The notes below the pieces were generated by a model. It was not told where the DNA came from and did no database searches. It saw only the letters and a list, made by a program, of their open reading frames with translations. 64,000 nt of DNA, taken from assembly GCA_032622095.1 (NCBI GenBank), contig CP136066.1, positions 202,638,978 to 202,702,977 of the forward strand, in the 5' to 3' direction. This DNA comes from Siphonodentalium dalli. Lineage: Eukaryota; Mollusca; Scaphopoda; Gadilida; Siphonodentaliidae. The position numbers were made by a program, and so were the translations under genes. This document shows, in pieces, positions 12,231 through 23,612 of this stretch (within the stretch, counting starts at the first letter, position 1; each line of letters starts with the position of its first letter).

Positions 12231-12598
12231 CTTTATTTTCCCTCACTTATTTTGGAGTGTACTTAAATTCGGATAGTGAAGGATAAGAAAAGGGAAGATA
12301 AGCCTCGCACTCCGGCTTATATAGTCCCGTCACTGGAAGTGACATTTTACAAAATATAATACCGATATTGGACCATCGATAATATGTACCAATTTATGTT
12401 CAACCTTTGTGTACCGATGGCATAGGAGAGATGTCATAGGAGAGATAGATAGATATACCAGATAGTTTAGTTGATAGGAATTCTGTTAGTGGAGAATTTT
12501 TTGTGGAATAAAAATTAATAATAATTTTAAATTCCTCAATGACTCGATAGTTTCATCAGCTACTACAATATAACAATACCACAATGAAGATGACTTAC

Positions 12599-12705
12599 TT
12601 GATTGGGAAAAATATGAGCCGAGTAATGATCCAAACGACCATCAAAATCATGAGTGATGCTACAGCATAATCCATCTTGTTTAAATACTTCGCTAATTTA
12701 GCAAA
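12599..12705 (-). CDS. CERS: Ceramide synthase, coding exon 8
   Basis: 107 nt on the minus strand with no ATG near its start, so it is easy to miss. The acceptor is TCTTCACAG at 12706 and the donor GTAAGT at 12598-12593. It starts in phase 0 and ends in phase 2. It reads FAKLAKYLNKMDYAVASLMI and then LMVVWIITRLIFFPI (residues about 247-281): the SAKMxxY segment after the Lag1 motif, followed by a TLC membrane helix ending in ITRLxxFP, as in known ceramide synthases. Splicing to 15504 gives SDPFLE-FAKLAKY; splicing to 2940 gives FFPI-K-CILG. A C-family TTAA element starts only 72 bp upstream of the acceptor. Confidence 0.9.
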
Positions 12706-12776
12706 CTGTGAAGATAATGTCGAGAGAACAAAATTAGCAACCAAAATTTAATATAGCATTCTGTTCCAGAAACTGA

Positions 12777-13133
12777 TTAACCCTTTACCCAACAAACCGG
12801 CCAAATAAAGCTTCAACAGCCTAAAATATCTTCGGTCTGTCTCGATAGAACCATAATAATATGGATATCATTGGAACCGGCTCCTTGACCACATTGTGAT
12901 AGTTACAGTTATGCCCTGTGCCAATGCATTCTCTTATATATGCGAGTCTACCATAGGTCGCCTCGCATATATAAGAGAATGCATTGGCCTAAAAAAATCT
13001 TTTTTTAACACTTTTATAATTTTTAATGTGATAAGCCAATGCATTCTCTTATATATGCGAGGCGACCTATGGTCGACTCGCATATATAAGAGAATGCATT
13101 GGCACAGGGCCGTTCTGTTGGGTAAAGGGTTAA
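12777..13133. mobile_element. C-family TTAA element, copy 1
   Basis: Ends are TTAACCCTTTACCCAACAAA and TGTTGGGTAAAGGGTTAA. The left arm includes CGGCCAAATAAAGCTTCAAC and TCTTCGGTCTGTCTC. Two copies of the shared palindrome (about 12917-12987 and 13034-13104) face each other, followed by the common CACAGGGC. Confidence 0.9.
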
Positions 13134-13178
13134 TAACTATCAGCTGTTAAGTCAAGAAAGTCTGCAAATAGCATGTCT

Positions 13179-13266
13179 GACCCATAGAGAGCCCCATATA
13201 GACTAGAGCAGACGACACTCTGTACATAGTGCATGCTTCCATCTGTGTGAGGCTCCCTGTGGGTTA
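13179..13266. mobile_element. Solo copy of the A-family core module
   Basis: ACCCATAGAGAGCCCC...GAGGCTCCCTGTGGGTTA with GAGCAGACGACACTCT in the centre. It matches the centre of the A elements, without their hairpins or ends. This suggests the core is, or was, an independent element. Confidence 0.6.
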
Positions 13267-13319
13267 AGCATTAAAGTTTATTAGTGAGGTTTGAGATGGA
13301 TGTCTTATACATTACTGAC

Positions 13320-13736
13320 CAAGCCTGCAAATAGCGTGTCTGTCATTTGCAGAATGAGGTCCCCAGAGGGTGAATTTAGTGACGCTATCCCGCATAGTGG
13401 GCTAGCATCACTAAATTCACCCTCTGGGGACCTCATTCTGCTTAGGCCCTCAACTGCTATGGTAGACCTAGGATCAGATTGAAGTTCCCCAGTTGAAGTT
13501 GGTGATGATCACCCATTGGGCACCTCAATTATGAATTTTATCTTCTGCAAATTAGGGGATATAGAAACTTCCCAGATGGGAAAACGTAACTAAAAACGAT
13601 GTTAATTTGATACAATAAATACTTCCCAGAAGATGAGGCCTAAGCAGAATGAGTTCCAGAGGGTGAATTTGGTGATGCTAAATTCACCCTCTGGGGACCT
13701 CATTCTGCAAATGACAGACACACTATTTGCAGACTT
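13320..13736. mobile_element. F-family MITE, copy 1
   Basis: CAAGCCTGCAAATAGCGTGT at the left, then the shared E/F/G module and a core with CCCTCAACTGCTATGGTAGA and AGTTGAAGTTGGTGATG. The right module has an internal deletion. The right tip is CTATTTGCAGACTTG. No matching 8-bp duplication is left. Confidence 0.82.
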
Positions 13737-13808
13737 GAAGTCAAGAATTCATCTAGAAGTCAAGAATTCATCTAGAATTCATCTGTTAACGAATCTTATT
13801 TCTTTCAA

Positions 13809-14243
13809 ATATGTGACCCGCCATATCAAATCCAGTTGTAAGTCGGGATTTTTTTACCCTGTACCATAGGTCGCCTCGCATATATAAGAGAATGCATTGG
13901 CCTAACAATTTTTTACAATTTTAATAATTTTTTCTTGTATTCTTTAACAATTTTATAATTTCACAAATACAGAGCCCCAGACAAACAAGAGCAGACGACA
14001 CTCTTCTATATGCTTCCATATATGTGTGGGGCTCCCTGCAGGGTAATGGATGTTTTTTATTTTATGTCCTAAAAATTGTAAGAAACATTTATTTTAAAAA
14101 AATGATAAAAAATTGTTAGGCCAATGCATTCTCTTATATATGCGAGGCGACCTATGGTCGACTCGCAATATATAAGAGAATGCATTGGCACAGGGTAAAA
14201 ATATCCCGACTTACGACTGGAATTGATATGGCGGGTCACATAT
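13809..14243. mobile_element. A-family MITE, copy 4, one hairpin arm deleted
   Basis: Outer repeats are complete. The left palindrome has lost exactly one arm: TACCCTGT is followed directly by ACCATAGGTCGCCTCGCAT. The right palindrome is intact. Confidence 0.85.
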
Positions 14244-14679
14244 GGTTGATACATTATAGGCCATACAATGATTTAGGCAGTGTTTAAATGAGTTTCCACA
14301 AAGTAAATTTGGCTCACCAGACAAAAGTCAGTTACAATATGAAGGTTCGTGGACAAAACTAATAGATATATGATGTGTCTGATTGTGTGATAGAGGATTC
14401 AGGCTGTACGGTGGCAAAAACTACTGTACACAATCTTAAAAGGTGTATATTGATAAGATCACTATAACGTATAGAATGTATCTTAAACTAGTAGCTCAGA
14501 TCTAGCCACACCTAGCTAAACCCTGATAACTCGTCATAATCAGACCCTGCTGACCATCACTATCTATTTCAAATTTAACACCACTATAATGTAGCAAGGT
14601 CCATCCTAATGCCACACTGAGATTGCTGCCATTACTTACCATACACATGCCAACGTGTTAACACTAGAAGCCATTTGTG

Positions 14680-14931
14680 TTAACCCTTTGAGTGCCAGGT
14701 CCGATTTTTGTATCAACCCATATACCCTGCGCCAATGCATTCTCTTATATATGCGAGTCGACCATAGGTCGCCTCGCATATATAAGAGAATGCATTGGCT
14801 TAACAATTTTTTTTTTTTTTTTTTTTTATTACAATTTTTGACAATCTTAATATATTTTATTATATTCTTTAACAGACTTATTGTGTAGGTTTAGGGCCGA
14901 TAATATCGGCCCCTGGCACTCAAACACTTAA
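14680..14931. mobile_element. B-family TTAA element, copy 1
   Basis: The left end is TTAACCCTTTGAGTGCCAGG then TCCGATTTTTGTATCAACCC. The right end is a different subterminal sequence, GGGCCGATAATATCGGCCCC + TGGCACTCA, ending in a mutated CACTTAA. One shared palindrome (14732-14798) is followed by a long T tract. Confidence 0.85.
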
Positions 14932-14988
14932 ATATTAAAATACTGAATATAAAATATTTCCATTATAACGCCACTGATGATTGATCTG

Positions 14989-15105
14989 TGTAAGGGGGTG
15001 GCAGGAAGACAGCCTAGCCTGGCTATGCCACTCACGCGCAACACATATAACTTATAAGGGGGTGACAGGAAGACAGCCTAACCTGCTATGCCACTCCCGC
15101 ACAAT
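14989..15105. repeat. About 60-bp tandem duplication
   Basis: TAAGGGGGTGRCAGGAAGAC + AGCCTARCCTG...GCCACTC occurs twice in a row with a few substitutions. Confidence 0.75.
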
Positions 15106-15208
15106 AAATATGACTGACCTTTGAATTGTTTCGTATGCATTATTATATTGTAATATATTTATTGTGTAAATAAAACATCTATATCTACAATCAGTAATCG
15201 CTCAAGTC

Positions 15209-15462
15209 CAAGCCTTGAAATAGCGTGTCTGTCATTTGCAGAATGAGGTCCCCAGAGGGTGAATTTAGTGATGCTACCCCGCATAGCGGGCTAGCATCAC
15301 CAAATTCACCCTCTGGGGACCTCATTCTGCTTACACCTCAGCAGAATGAGGTTCCCAGAGGGTGAATTTGGTGATGCTAACCCGCTATGCGGGGTAGCAT
15401 CACTAAATTCACCCTCTGAGGACCTCATTCAGCAAATGACAGACACGCTATTTCAAGGCTTG
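15209..15462. mobile_element. E-family MITE, copy 3, with 8-bp target duplication
   Basis: It is a 254-bp head-to-head double palindrome with CAAGCCTTGAAATAG ends. The flanks are CTCAAGTC (15201-15208) and CTCAAATC (15463-15470), 7 of 8 identical. The near flank is about 33 bp from the donor splice site of the 15504-15632 exon. Confidence 0.92.
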
Positions 15463-15503
15463 CTCAAATCAATTTCATTCACATCCCACAAACTGAATCT
15501 TAC

Positions 15504-15632
15504 CTCTAAAAAGGGATCTGAAACATCATGCAAAATAATTATGATGCTCCCAATTCTAACTCCGTTTAGCAGCCAAGACATACTAATCAGCAGTATGGTA
15601 ACCAGATGGTGAATAATATTTTCATAAAAATC
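15504..15632 (-). CDS. CERS: Ceramide synthase, coding exon 7 (Lag1 catalytic motif)
   Basis: 129 nt, 43 codons, phase 0 to 0. The acceptor is TTTATTTCAG at 15633 and the donor GTAAGA at 15503. Residues about 204-246: DFYENIIHHLVTILLISMSW, then LLNGVRIGS and ILHDVSDPFLE. This is the core of the TLC/Lag1 domain. The adjacent His pair (about 211-212) and the HD of LHDxSD (about 238-239) match the residues known to be needed for N-acylation of sphingoid bases by ceramide synthases in the ER membrane. All invariant residues I can identify are intact, so the gene is probably functional. Confidence 0.95.
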
Positions 15633-16346
15633 CTGAAATAAACAGATATTTAAAGTGATATGAAACACTCCGATAGGGTGAAGACATAGAAATGGAGAAT
15701 ACTCTTGCTCAAAGTAGTTATTATATCCAAATTGAGAACAAACGCCGTCATTCTTACATATTAATTAAATGCAGTGACTCTCGATGATGAAACCGTTTGC
15801 GTTAGTTTATCGCCGATATTTGCGTCCCGAATCGAGAAGTAAATATTTACAATTGAAAGTAGTTCAGACGATGGTTTCTATGGAGTGGTACGGTTGATTT
15901 GCTTGATATTTTCGGCAATGTTAGTAGAATGCCACATTACTCCAGTTGGCATAGTGCCTGAATACTAACTGGTCAGTTTCACACACCCGAACAAGTACAT
16001 AATATGTCTTTAAAGCCCTGAAAGGTCTTTTGTAACATATTGAAATTCTTATCGAATCATGTTTACATTAGTAATATTCCTACCTACTTCGACCGTAGCG
16101 GTATGTCAATGCTTCTCTACTTGAAATGTATTTGTCATCAAAACTATGAGCTCTGGGTCAAGATTGCATAGATGGTACATAAATGTTGGTCGGAACATCA
16201 CATTATCAAATCGATCTCTACATTTTCATTCTGACATTTCCAGTTATTTGCAAAGAATTCACTCAATTCCATGCGTTTTTATTGGTTTGTCATTTGGTCT
16301 GGAATTGTTACTGAAAAATCATCCATTTTTCACCAGGCAATAACAA

Positions 16347-16560
16347 TTAACCCTTTCAGTGCCAAGGCCGATTTTTGTATCAACCCATATTTCCTTGATC
16401 ATTTTTCAAATTTATTGATTATAATAATGTGCTACATTAATGGAAAGAGCTCTTAGAGCTTTTCCATCAATTTATCACATTATTATAATCAATAAATTTG
16501 AAAAATGATCAAGAAAATATGGATTGATACAAAAATCGGACTTGGCACTGAAAGGGTTAA
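16347..16560. mobile_element. B-family ends on a different palindromic core
   Basis: TTAACCCTTTCAGTGCCAAG and its inverse ACTGAAAGGGTTAA enclose the usual GATTTTTGTATCAACCCATA. The interior is then a continuous palindrome (CCTTGATCATTTTTCAAATT...) with apex GGAAAGAGCTCTTAGAGCTT. The CCAATGCATTC hairpin is absent, so the same ends carry a different insert. Confidence 0.88.
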
Positions 16561-17249
16561 CACATAAAGTGAAACAAAGAGAATAAACATATCGCTTTAA
16601 TTATTTTCTCATATCCATTTCTTTCGTTGTTACGTAATGTCAAACTGTTCGAAAGTTATATGTACGTAATTATCACAAAATTTGGCGCTTAGAATTGTTC
16701 AATTTTACTCACTACTGTAATTACCCGATATTTTATGTAAAATGGTGCAAGTAATATTGTGAGTCGTCCGAGTCTACAGCTACAAACGGGTTAATAAGGG
16801 AACATACACCTCTCCATGTCGGATTATGAGCAATGGAATTTTGTCATGTTCATCAAATAGAGTAATTGCTCGTTGTTCGGTGGCATAATGGGATATCTTG
16901 AAAACCTGCAGTGTTTGTTGACATATTTCGCTTTACTGTAACAAAAGTGTACGTAAACACGATTCCTACACAGTGTTCCATAGGGAGCTTCCCATAGATA
17001 AGAGAATACAATGGGGGAACAATATTGATCGATATGAAAGCAGTTTGTTAATAATTATTCTCGCCACTCTATTGTGGTTTTAATTATCATACAACAATAA
17101 ATCAATCACCGCATAATAAAATTGTAGAATGGTTGTTTCATTGGAAGAGCACACAAAAAGAGGATTATAGCTATATAAACACCACATCCACAATAAATAC
17201 AGGAAATCCTCCCACCCGTCGATACTAATGCCATCAGATTAACTGCATC

Positions 17250-17504
17250 CAAGCCCCTTGAAATAGTGTGTCTGTCATTTGCAGAATGACGTCCCCAGAT
17301 GGTGAATTTAGTGATGCTACCCCGCATAGTGGGCTAGCATCACCAAATTACCCTTTGGGGACCTCATTCTGCTTACACCTCAGCAGAATGAGGTCCCCAG
17401 AGGGTGAATTTGGTAATGCTAGCCCACTATGCAGGGTAGCATCACTAAATTCACCCTCTGTGGACCTCATTCTGCAAATGACAGACACACTATTTCAAGG
17501 CTTG
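17250..17504. mobile_element. E-family MITE, copy 4, perfect 8-bp target duplication
   Basis: Flanked by ACTGCATC at 17242-17249 and 17505-17512. It has the double palindrome with CAAGCC...GGCTTG ends. To its left (17040-17230) lies an inverted relic of the 6.78-6.96 kb hAT-like body. Confidence 0.92.
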
Positions 17505-17559
17505 ACTGCATCATGATAACCTTATAAACCTTATAAACCTAAACCATATAAAACACCAC

Positions 17560-18060
17560 TAATCTATATATATATAAAAGAGTAGGATCTGTCTGTCCGT
17601 CCATCTGTCTGTCTGTCTCTGGATTTTTCTCCCAGACTGCTGGTCCGATTTCAATTAAATTTGGTGTATTGACTCGGGGTACCCTGGCGGAGGTTATATC
17701 GGCGTTAGTTTTTCAAAAAATTTATTTAAACAAATTTAATTAAATAAAGAAAACAAAATAATTTAAAATAAGCTCACTATGGGCATATTTCTGAATCAAA
17801 TAAATCCAATATGAACCTATTTTCACAAGGATGTGTTGTAGCATATACGTACGCTCTTTACATATGTGTTTTCACTGTGGCCCGCGCCATTGAATGGAAT
17901 AACGGGTTTAAGTCCACTATGTGCTTATTCCAGAATAAATAAAAAAATCCAATTTGAACCCATGCCAATATTTAGGACAATATGAACCTATTTGTACGAG
18001 GATATATTGAAGTAGCATAATAAATATCTATATATAAAAGAGTGGGATCCGTCTGTCATG
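17560..18060. repeat. Dispersed repeat fragments (CTGTCTGTCCGTCC type)
   Basis: Two fragments start ATATATAAAAGAGTRGGATC + TGTCTGTC (17568 and 18030). The first continues through GATTTCAATTAAATTTGGTG and TTAGTTTTTCAA, also seen at 28.67-28.74 kb and, in part, 59.3 kb. It is a member of an unnamed interspersed family. Confidence 0.55.
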
Positions 18061-18332
18061 TGCGCTTCACGCGCTGAATAAATGCTAAAACAATTATATA
18101 TTGTTAAGAGTTTCCCCCGATATGAATGGTAGTGACTGACCAATATTTTCCAATGTTCTTGATGAATTAAAATGTGACTTGCCAAAACTTTTGCCAAATG
18201 AAAATATTTGTTGCCAAATAGGAATTATTTTTGCCAGTGGAAATTTGGCGAGTGGCAGCGTGAACAATATAACATCATCACATAACATTTTTGTGCTTGG
18301 TGGTAAGAATTAAAGGTAGAGATGCACTCAAG

Positions 18333-18747
18333 CAAGCCTGCAAATAGCGTGTCTGTCATTTGCAGAATGAGGTCCCCAGAGGGTGAATTTAGTGACGCTA
18401 CACCGCATAGCGGGCTAGCATCACTAAATTCACCCTCTGGGGACCTCATTCTGCTTAGGCCCTCAACTGCTATGGTAGACCTACTGTAGGATCAGATAGA
18501 AGTTCCCCAGTTGAAGTTGGTGATGTTCACCCATTGGGCGTCTCGATTATGGATTTTATCTTCTGCAAATTAGGGGATATAGAAACTTCCTAGAAGGGAA
18601 ATGTAACTAAAAACAATGTTAATTTGATACCATAGATACTTCCCAGAAGATAAGGCCTAAGCAGAATGATATGCGGGATAGCGTCACTAAATTCACCCTC
18701 TGGGGGACCTCATTCTGCAAATGACAGACACGCTATTTGCAGGCTTG
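18333..18747. mobile_element. F-family MITE, copy 2, with 8-bp target duplication
   Basis: CAAGCCTGCAAATAGCGTGT...CTATTTGCAGGCTTG. Flanks are CACTCAAG (18325-18332) and CACTCATG (18748-18755), 7 of 8 identical. The left palindrome is intact; the right one has lost its outer arm near 18668. Confidence 0.9.
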
Positions 18748-19305
18748 CACTCATGTCATTTTATAGGTCAGTAATCGTTGCACTGGAGTGTGACATGAGG
18801 ATACCACAAGTCTGTATATAAAACAAAACGTTAACCCAGGGGGTGTCAAGAATACCAGCATTTTAGGTACCCACCACCACATTTTTAGAAGGAAATTTTG
18901 ATGGTGACCCACCCCTTTAATCCATTAGCAATTACATATCTGAGAATTCAATGGATACTTTTATGTACGAGACAACACGTTACCATCAATTAGGGACAGA
19001 GAACGAAATTCAGCCCACAGGCAATTGAATAAATCCAACATTTGAGACCCTTTCTTTACTGATTGAATTCTCCAGTTAGTTATAACTATTCATTCATTGG
19101 AATGGTATATGAATCATCTGGAAGGGTGTTCACGAAATATAAGCAGATCATAGAAGACAAACATATAATGCAGACGCAGTAGGATTGCTATACATTGATG
19201 AGAAATGTTCAGATAATAAGTTTGTTGAATTTATTAACTGAACATTTTCCTAAGGATTCTTCTCAGAAATATTCTATAGAAATTAGGTACAGTTCACATA
19301 TAACC

Positions 19306-19437
19306 TACAGTAATGCCCTAATTAATCGACTCCCTAACCACAGCAGAATTATTGGTAAATTTTCAGGATTTAGTCGGAAATATGGCTTGTTGCCATTCAT
19401 CGGGGAGAGCTTTCCGATTAATTAGGGCATTACAGTA
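19306..19437. mobile_element. Short H-family MITE inserted at the apex of another palindrome
   Basis: TACAGTAATGCCCTAATTAA...TTAGGGCATTACAGTA with an internally deleted right arm. The flanks are themselves inverted: about 43 bp (GAAATATTCTATAGAAATTA + GGTACAG...ATAACC) at 19264-19305 mirrors 19438-19480. The insertion splits a pre-existing hairpin at its central TA. Confidence 0.85.
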
Positions 19438-19618
19438 GGTTATGTGTGAGCTGTACCTAATTTCTATAGAATATTTCACCAATGAGTACTCAGTAAGGAA
19501 GCCTGATAATACTCACGTTTAATACACGAATATTCCAAGAATGTGCCTAAAGTTCCATACAGGTTTATAAGGGCAACCACTAAAAATATTCTTAATTACA
19601 TGGCAGCTGTATGGGCTA

Positions 19619-19835
19619 TACAGTAATGCCCTAAGTAATCGACCTCTTAACCAAAGCAGAATTATAGGTAACTTTTCAGGATTTAGTCGGAAATATGGCT
19701 TGTTGCCATTCATCGGAAAGCTCTCGGCGAGAGCTTTCCGATGAATGGCAACAAGCCATATTTCCGACTAAATCCTGAAAAGTTACCTATAATTCTGCTT
19801 TGGTTAAGAGGTCGATTACTTAGGGCATTACTGTA
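19619..19835. mobile_element. H-family MITE, complete palindrome
   Basis: 217 bp from TACAGTAATGCCCTAAGTAA to its inverse, ending ACTGTA. The two arms are practically identical, so it is young or has been homogenised. Confidence 0.9.
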
Positions 19836-20522
19836 TGTGCTTCTATGTTTCAAAGTTTTAAAATAAATTCAATGGTTGAAGATCGAGCAACAAACTTGAT
19901 TCATAATGTGATATTTTAGTGATGATTTCTGTTATATCCTTATTTTAATAGCAATTTACTATTACTCCTGAGCTGTTACTGTATCTGGTCTTACCATTGG
20001 CTAAGTACTTGATTCCATTGTTTCATTTGGAAGCATATAATCTCTCATTGCCCTTGGCCAGCACCTGTACAATTAAATGTGGGCCTGTACATTGTGTAAT
20101 ATGCCTTCTGAATTATGTACCACTCCTTGCCTTCAAGCGATTGTAGAACCCGCCTCCCCTCTTGACATAATACCCAAAAAAGTCACCAGCTGGAGGTTTG
20201 TTATCTTACTAGAACCAGTGGATGTCACTATACTACAACCATTTTCTCTCTCAAATCAATAAGTTATAATTTTAGACTACCCAAGCCAATGCGCATCGAT
20301 TCTTGTTGTGCAAATGTGACAAGTCGCCTTTTTCATGATGTCCATAAGTCCATAAATAAGCTCCAATGCTTTAACTATGAACTCAACACCCTCAAGTTTA
20401 TTCAGAAAAGTTAAATTCATAACTAAACGAACATAGAATTCCAGAACCATTTGGTTCAGTTATTTTAAAGAAAAATATACAAGGCCTGAAAAATTATGTT
20501 TATGGGCTGCTGAAGCAACAAC

Positions 20523-22720
20523 CAGACTTGTTTACTTTGAAAATCAGAAATAGGGAGATTCACCTTCAGAAATAGGGAGATTTGGATAAAAATAGGGAGA
20601 TTTTATCTTCGATGGTAAATTACTAAAACATCACGTATAGAAAGGAATTTATGGGCTACTGTAAATAAAGAATAAGTTATTATGATTATACCGGTATATG
20701 ATTTTATTTTATATATAAACTTAAAAATCAATAATAATATATTACAACATTAACAAAATAAATTAACAATATTCATCACATTCACAACTTACTTCTCACA
20801 TTCTGAAGAATGCTCTTTCACATAAGATTTGAGGGCTGATTTTGAAAGATTTAGCACATCCTGCGATGGCTGGTAATTAAAACAATCACCATTGTTGTTT
20901 ATTTTACAGGCTAGCAGAGCACACAATGTATCGTTGTTTAACTCTGATCTAAAGCTTGTCTGTATCTTTTTGCAAATTGAGAAAACACGTTCGCTGTCAG
21001 CATTACTGTTTGGAATGGATAACACCGTTTTAACAACTAGTCCTAGGTGTGGAAATCGCAACTGTCCTGTGCTAGTAACTTTGGTCAATATATTCATCCA
21101 ATACTCGTCGCTTCATTTGGTGGTCGTGCAAATGTTCGTTTATTCTTTGATCTTTGCCCCCGCTCTCAACATCACTGTGATTCTCGAAATAACCAATGAG
21201 GGCTGGCCATTGTTGGATAATTCTGCCGATACATTTTTCCAAACTTAACCACCGCGTTTTTGCATGTTTCAAGATTTTTGCTGTATCGATATCGGCGAAT
21301 TCAACGAACTTTTTGTACTCCTCTTTCCGCTTTGAGCTTTTATTAAAATGGGAATAGATGTCACATAGTAAATCCTCCACTGGAACGGTGAGAGATTTCA
21401 CTGCCTTCACGATACACAAGTTAGCAAGGTGACATATGCATCCCATATTAATAATATTCGGCTGAACCTCTTTTATTCTTGACATCACAGAGTTGTGTTT
21501 TCCCATCATCACGCTACAGTTGTCACTGGTAAACGAAACAACAGAATTCCAACTTATATTACGGGTCTTCAATGCAAGGTCTAATGCTTCAAATATTGAA
21601 TTAGCATTGCCGATATTGCATATTGGCATGTCCAGGAAACGAGTCACAGAACGACCAACCTTTTCGTCTGCATACCGAACTAGAATAACCGGCTGCTTTT
21701 CTGACCATAATCATTTGATTCGTCGATCAGAAGAGAAAATTTATCATTTCAGCAATGTTCGACAACACCCTGATTCAACGTTGGAGTGAGTGCCCGCTTT
21801 GTAATCATAGTTGATTTAAGTCTTCCACATGCGTATTTGTCGGCAATTTTACTATCAGGAAACATCTTTTTACAAAGTTTTGTGAAGTGATCGGCAACAG
21901 AGAATTGTAGGTTATGTTCAGCAATGAAATTAGTGAACATCACTTCCGCACATATTGTTTGTTGGTTGATATCTTCTCTGACAGATGTGAAAACACTTTT
22001 GACGGTCTGGTTGGTTTTGTTGACTTTTAACTGACTTTCGTGTTGTGTTGTCTTACTATGCTTGAGCAGATCGTTTCTCCCGCCATGAGCGATGGATATG
22101 TGAGTTCCACAAAATACACACAACGCAAATGTCGGTCCTCGGTCACTGGATCTCACCCATGGCATTTCAACTTTCCAGACGTCACGGAACTTTGAATCAT
22201 ATTTGCGTTTTTTACTTGGCGTATCGGACGAATCTAACTTGCGCTTTTTGGTCGGAGTTTCAGACATTGTGAACAGAGAGATTTAGACGTAAATGGTAGT
22301 AAATAAGTGATTTGTTATGACGAAAGAAAAATGTGTTTCGTTATATAGTCACACATAAGCTTGTAAGGAAATCCGCCGTTTATGATATTGACAAATACAG
22401 CTCAGTTTCCACTTACTCTTTCGTCACTTTCACAAAAGAATCAAAGCCGACATGAATACCAGTGTCGCTGGTAGGATTTATAGTCTAAATTGATTTATTG
22501 CACCCGCATGGCTTCATTGCGTGTGGTCAGCCGCCAGCTAATTGATTTTTGCGCCTGTTTTAGTCGCCACCGGGACAGCCTATTAATCACTGTAAAAAAA
22601 ATAATTTAATTCTGGTATTGACATTTGAAATCGGGAGATTCTGTTTCCGGATCGGGAGCGCGGGAAGAGACGATTAAAATCGGGAGTCTCCCGCGAAAAT
22701 CGGGAGGGTAAACAAGTCTG
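20523..22720 (-). mobile_element. hAT transposon with transposase remnant, perfect TIRs and TSD
   Basis: The terminal inverted repeats CAGACTTGTTTAC / GTAAACAAGTCTG are perfect over 13 bp. The flanks are a perfect 8-bp duplication, GCAACAAC (20515-20522 and 22721-22728). Length is 2198 bp. Subterminal regions contain repeated AGGGAGATT / CGGGAGTCTCCCG motifs, which could be transposase binding sites. The coding strand is minus (separate entry). The perfect target duplication points to a recent insertion, although the coding region is already broken. Confidence 0.95.
20789..22267 (-). pseudogene. hAT-family transposase, BED zinc finger type, broken
   Basis: The reading frame starts with ATG at 22267 (MSETPTKKRKLDSS, basic N-terminus). 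It shows a BED-type finger (CVFC with KHSKTTQHE), the RNase-H-like segment LLIDESNDYG and, near the end, the hAT dimerisation motif SIPNSNADSERVFS with NDTLCALLACKIN. Breaks: an in-frame TGA after GVVEHC (near 21750); a frameshift near 21705, with the other frame continuing QPVILVRYAD...VTRFLDMP; and a join near 21090 where the frame changes from DEYIDQ to WMNILTKV. The middle of the protein, where hAT enzymes have an all-helical insertion, is missing, so this is an internally deleted, non-coding copy. The family match is secure; the exact lineage is not. Confidence 0.9.
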
Positions 22721-22728
22721 GCAACAAC

Positions 22729-23612
22729 ACACAACTGCCCCAATTAACACAGCTATATTTGTATAGCAATGAGGAAATCTAGACACCATATGCTCTTATT
22801 CAAATTTGCATTACCTTCGTCATGATGAATGTCATAAAACCTCTGAATATAATGTTTGTAGATAACTGTAATGGTTTCTTATTATACTTCCATGTTTTTA
22901 AGGACGTATAATATTGTTATTCTGTTGGGCCATTTTTCTGTTAAATTGGAAATACTCAGAAACAACGTGCAGTAGGAAGCGAAATATCTAGGAATGGTAG
23001 ACCCCTAACTTGGCCCTAAGGACCACTGCTTATGAAGGCATCGCGACTCCGGCCAAACTTTGCATGGAGAAGTTATGGGCCTTTGTTCATTATTTTTCAT
23101 TATTATTATTTTACGGTATAATTTTACAAGACTTATATTTCGGAAGGTATGAGGAGTAGAAATCTAATACACGTACATGTTGGGGTTGATGAACTCTAGT
23201 CCATCATCATATACAGAACATTGTACATGTTTTCCCTGCCAAGTTATCTCCATTCATCTGAAGAAGTCCGTTTGTCAGATCTCGCATCATCCAAAATTGG
23301 CTTGTATGCACATCTGAGCATGCCGTATGGGCCACAAATATAAATTTTTGCCCACTGCAGAGTTATCGCCAAAAGTTAACTAACCTCAAATGTATTGTAC
23401 AATCTGTCCTCCCATATTATTCCAGATAACTTAATGTATTGTACCATCTGTCCTCCCATATCATTCCAGATAACTTTATTTTATGATGTTTTCACTTGTG
23501 TTGGTCGTTGCCAGTTCAGTGTGGAATCGATAATTGAACTGGGTCGGATTCATATTTTTAGATTGGGAGCGGGAAAAAACATTTTCAACAATTTTTTAAG
23601 ATTTCCATCTAT
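22729..23612. other. Intron without recognised gene; 46-bp duplication
   Basis: Nothing coding was recognised. At 23385-23475 a unit AATGTATTGTACMATCTGTC + CTCCCATATYATTCCAGATAA occurs twice in tandem. Confidence 0.55.

Noticed and set aside
12896-13150. Recurrent ORFs with ANAFSYICESTIGRLAYIRECIG
   Set aside because: This is a translation of the shared DNA hairpin, which happens to be open in one frame. It recurs wherever the hairpin does and is not a peptide family.
17106-17327. Minus-strand ORF with ...MKQPFYN, resembling the KPWFYD loop of ceramide synthase
   Set aside because: The segment is an inverted relative of the hAT-like body at 6.78-6.96 kb, is out of order with respect to exons 6 and 7, and the real loop exon is 30507-30557.
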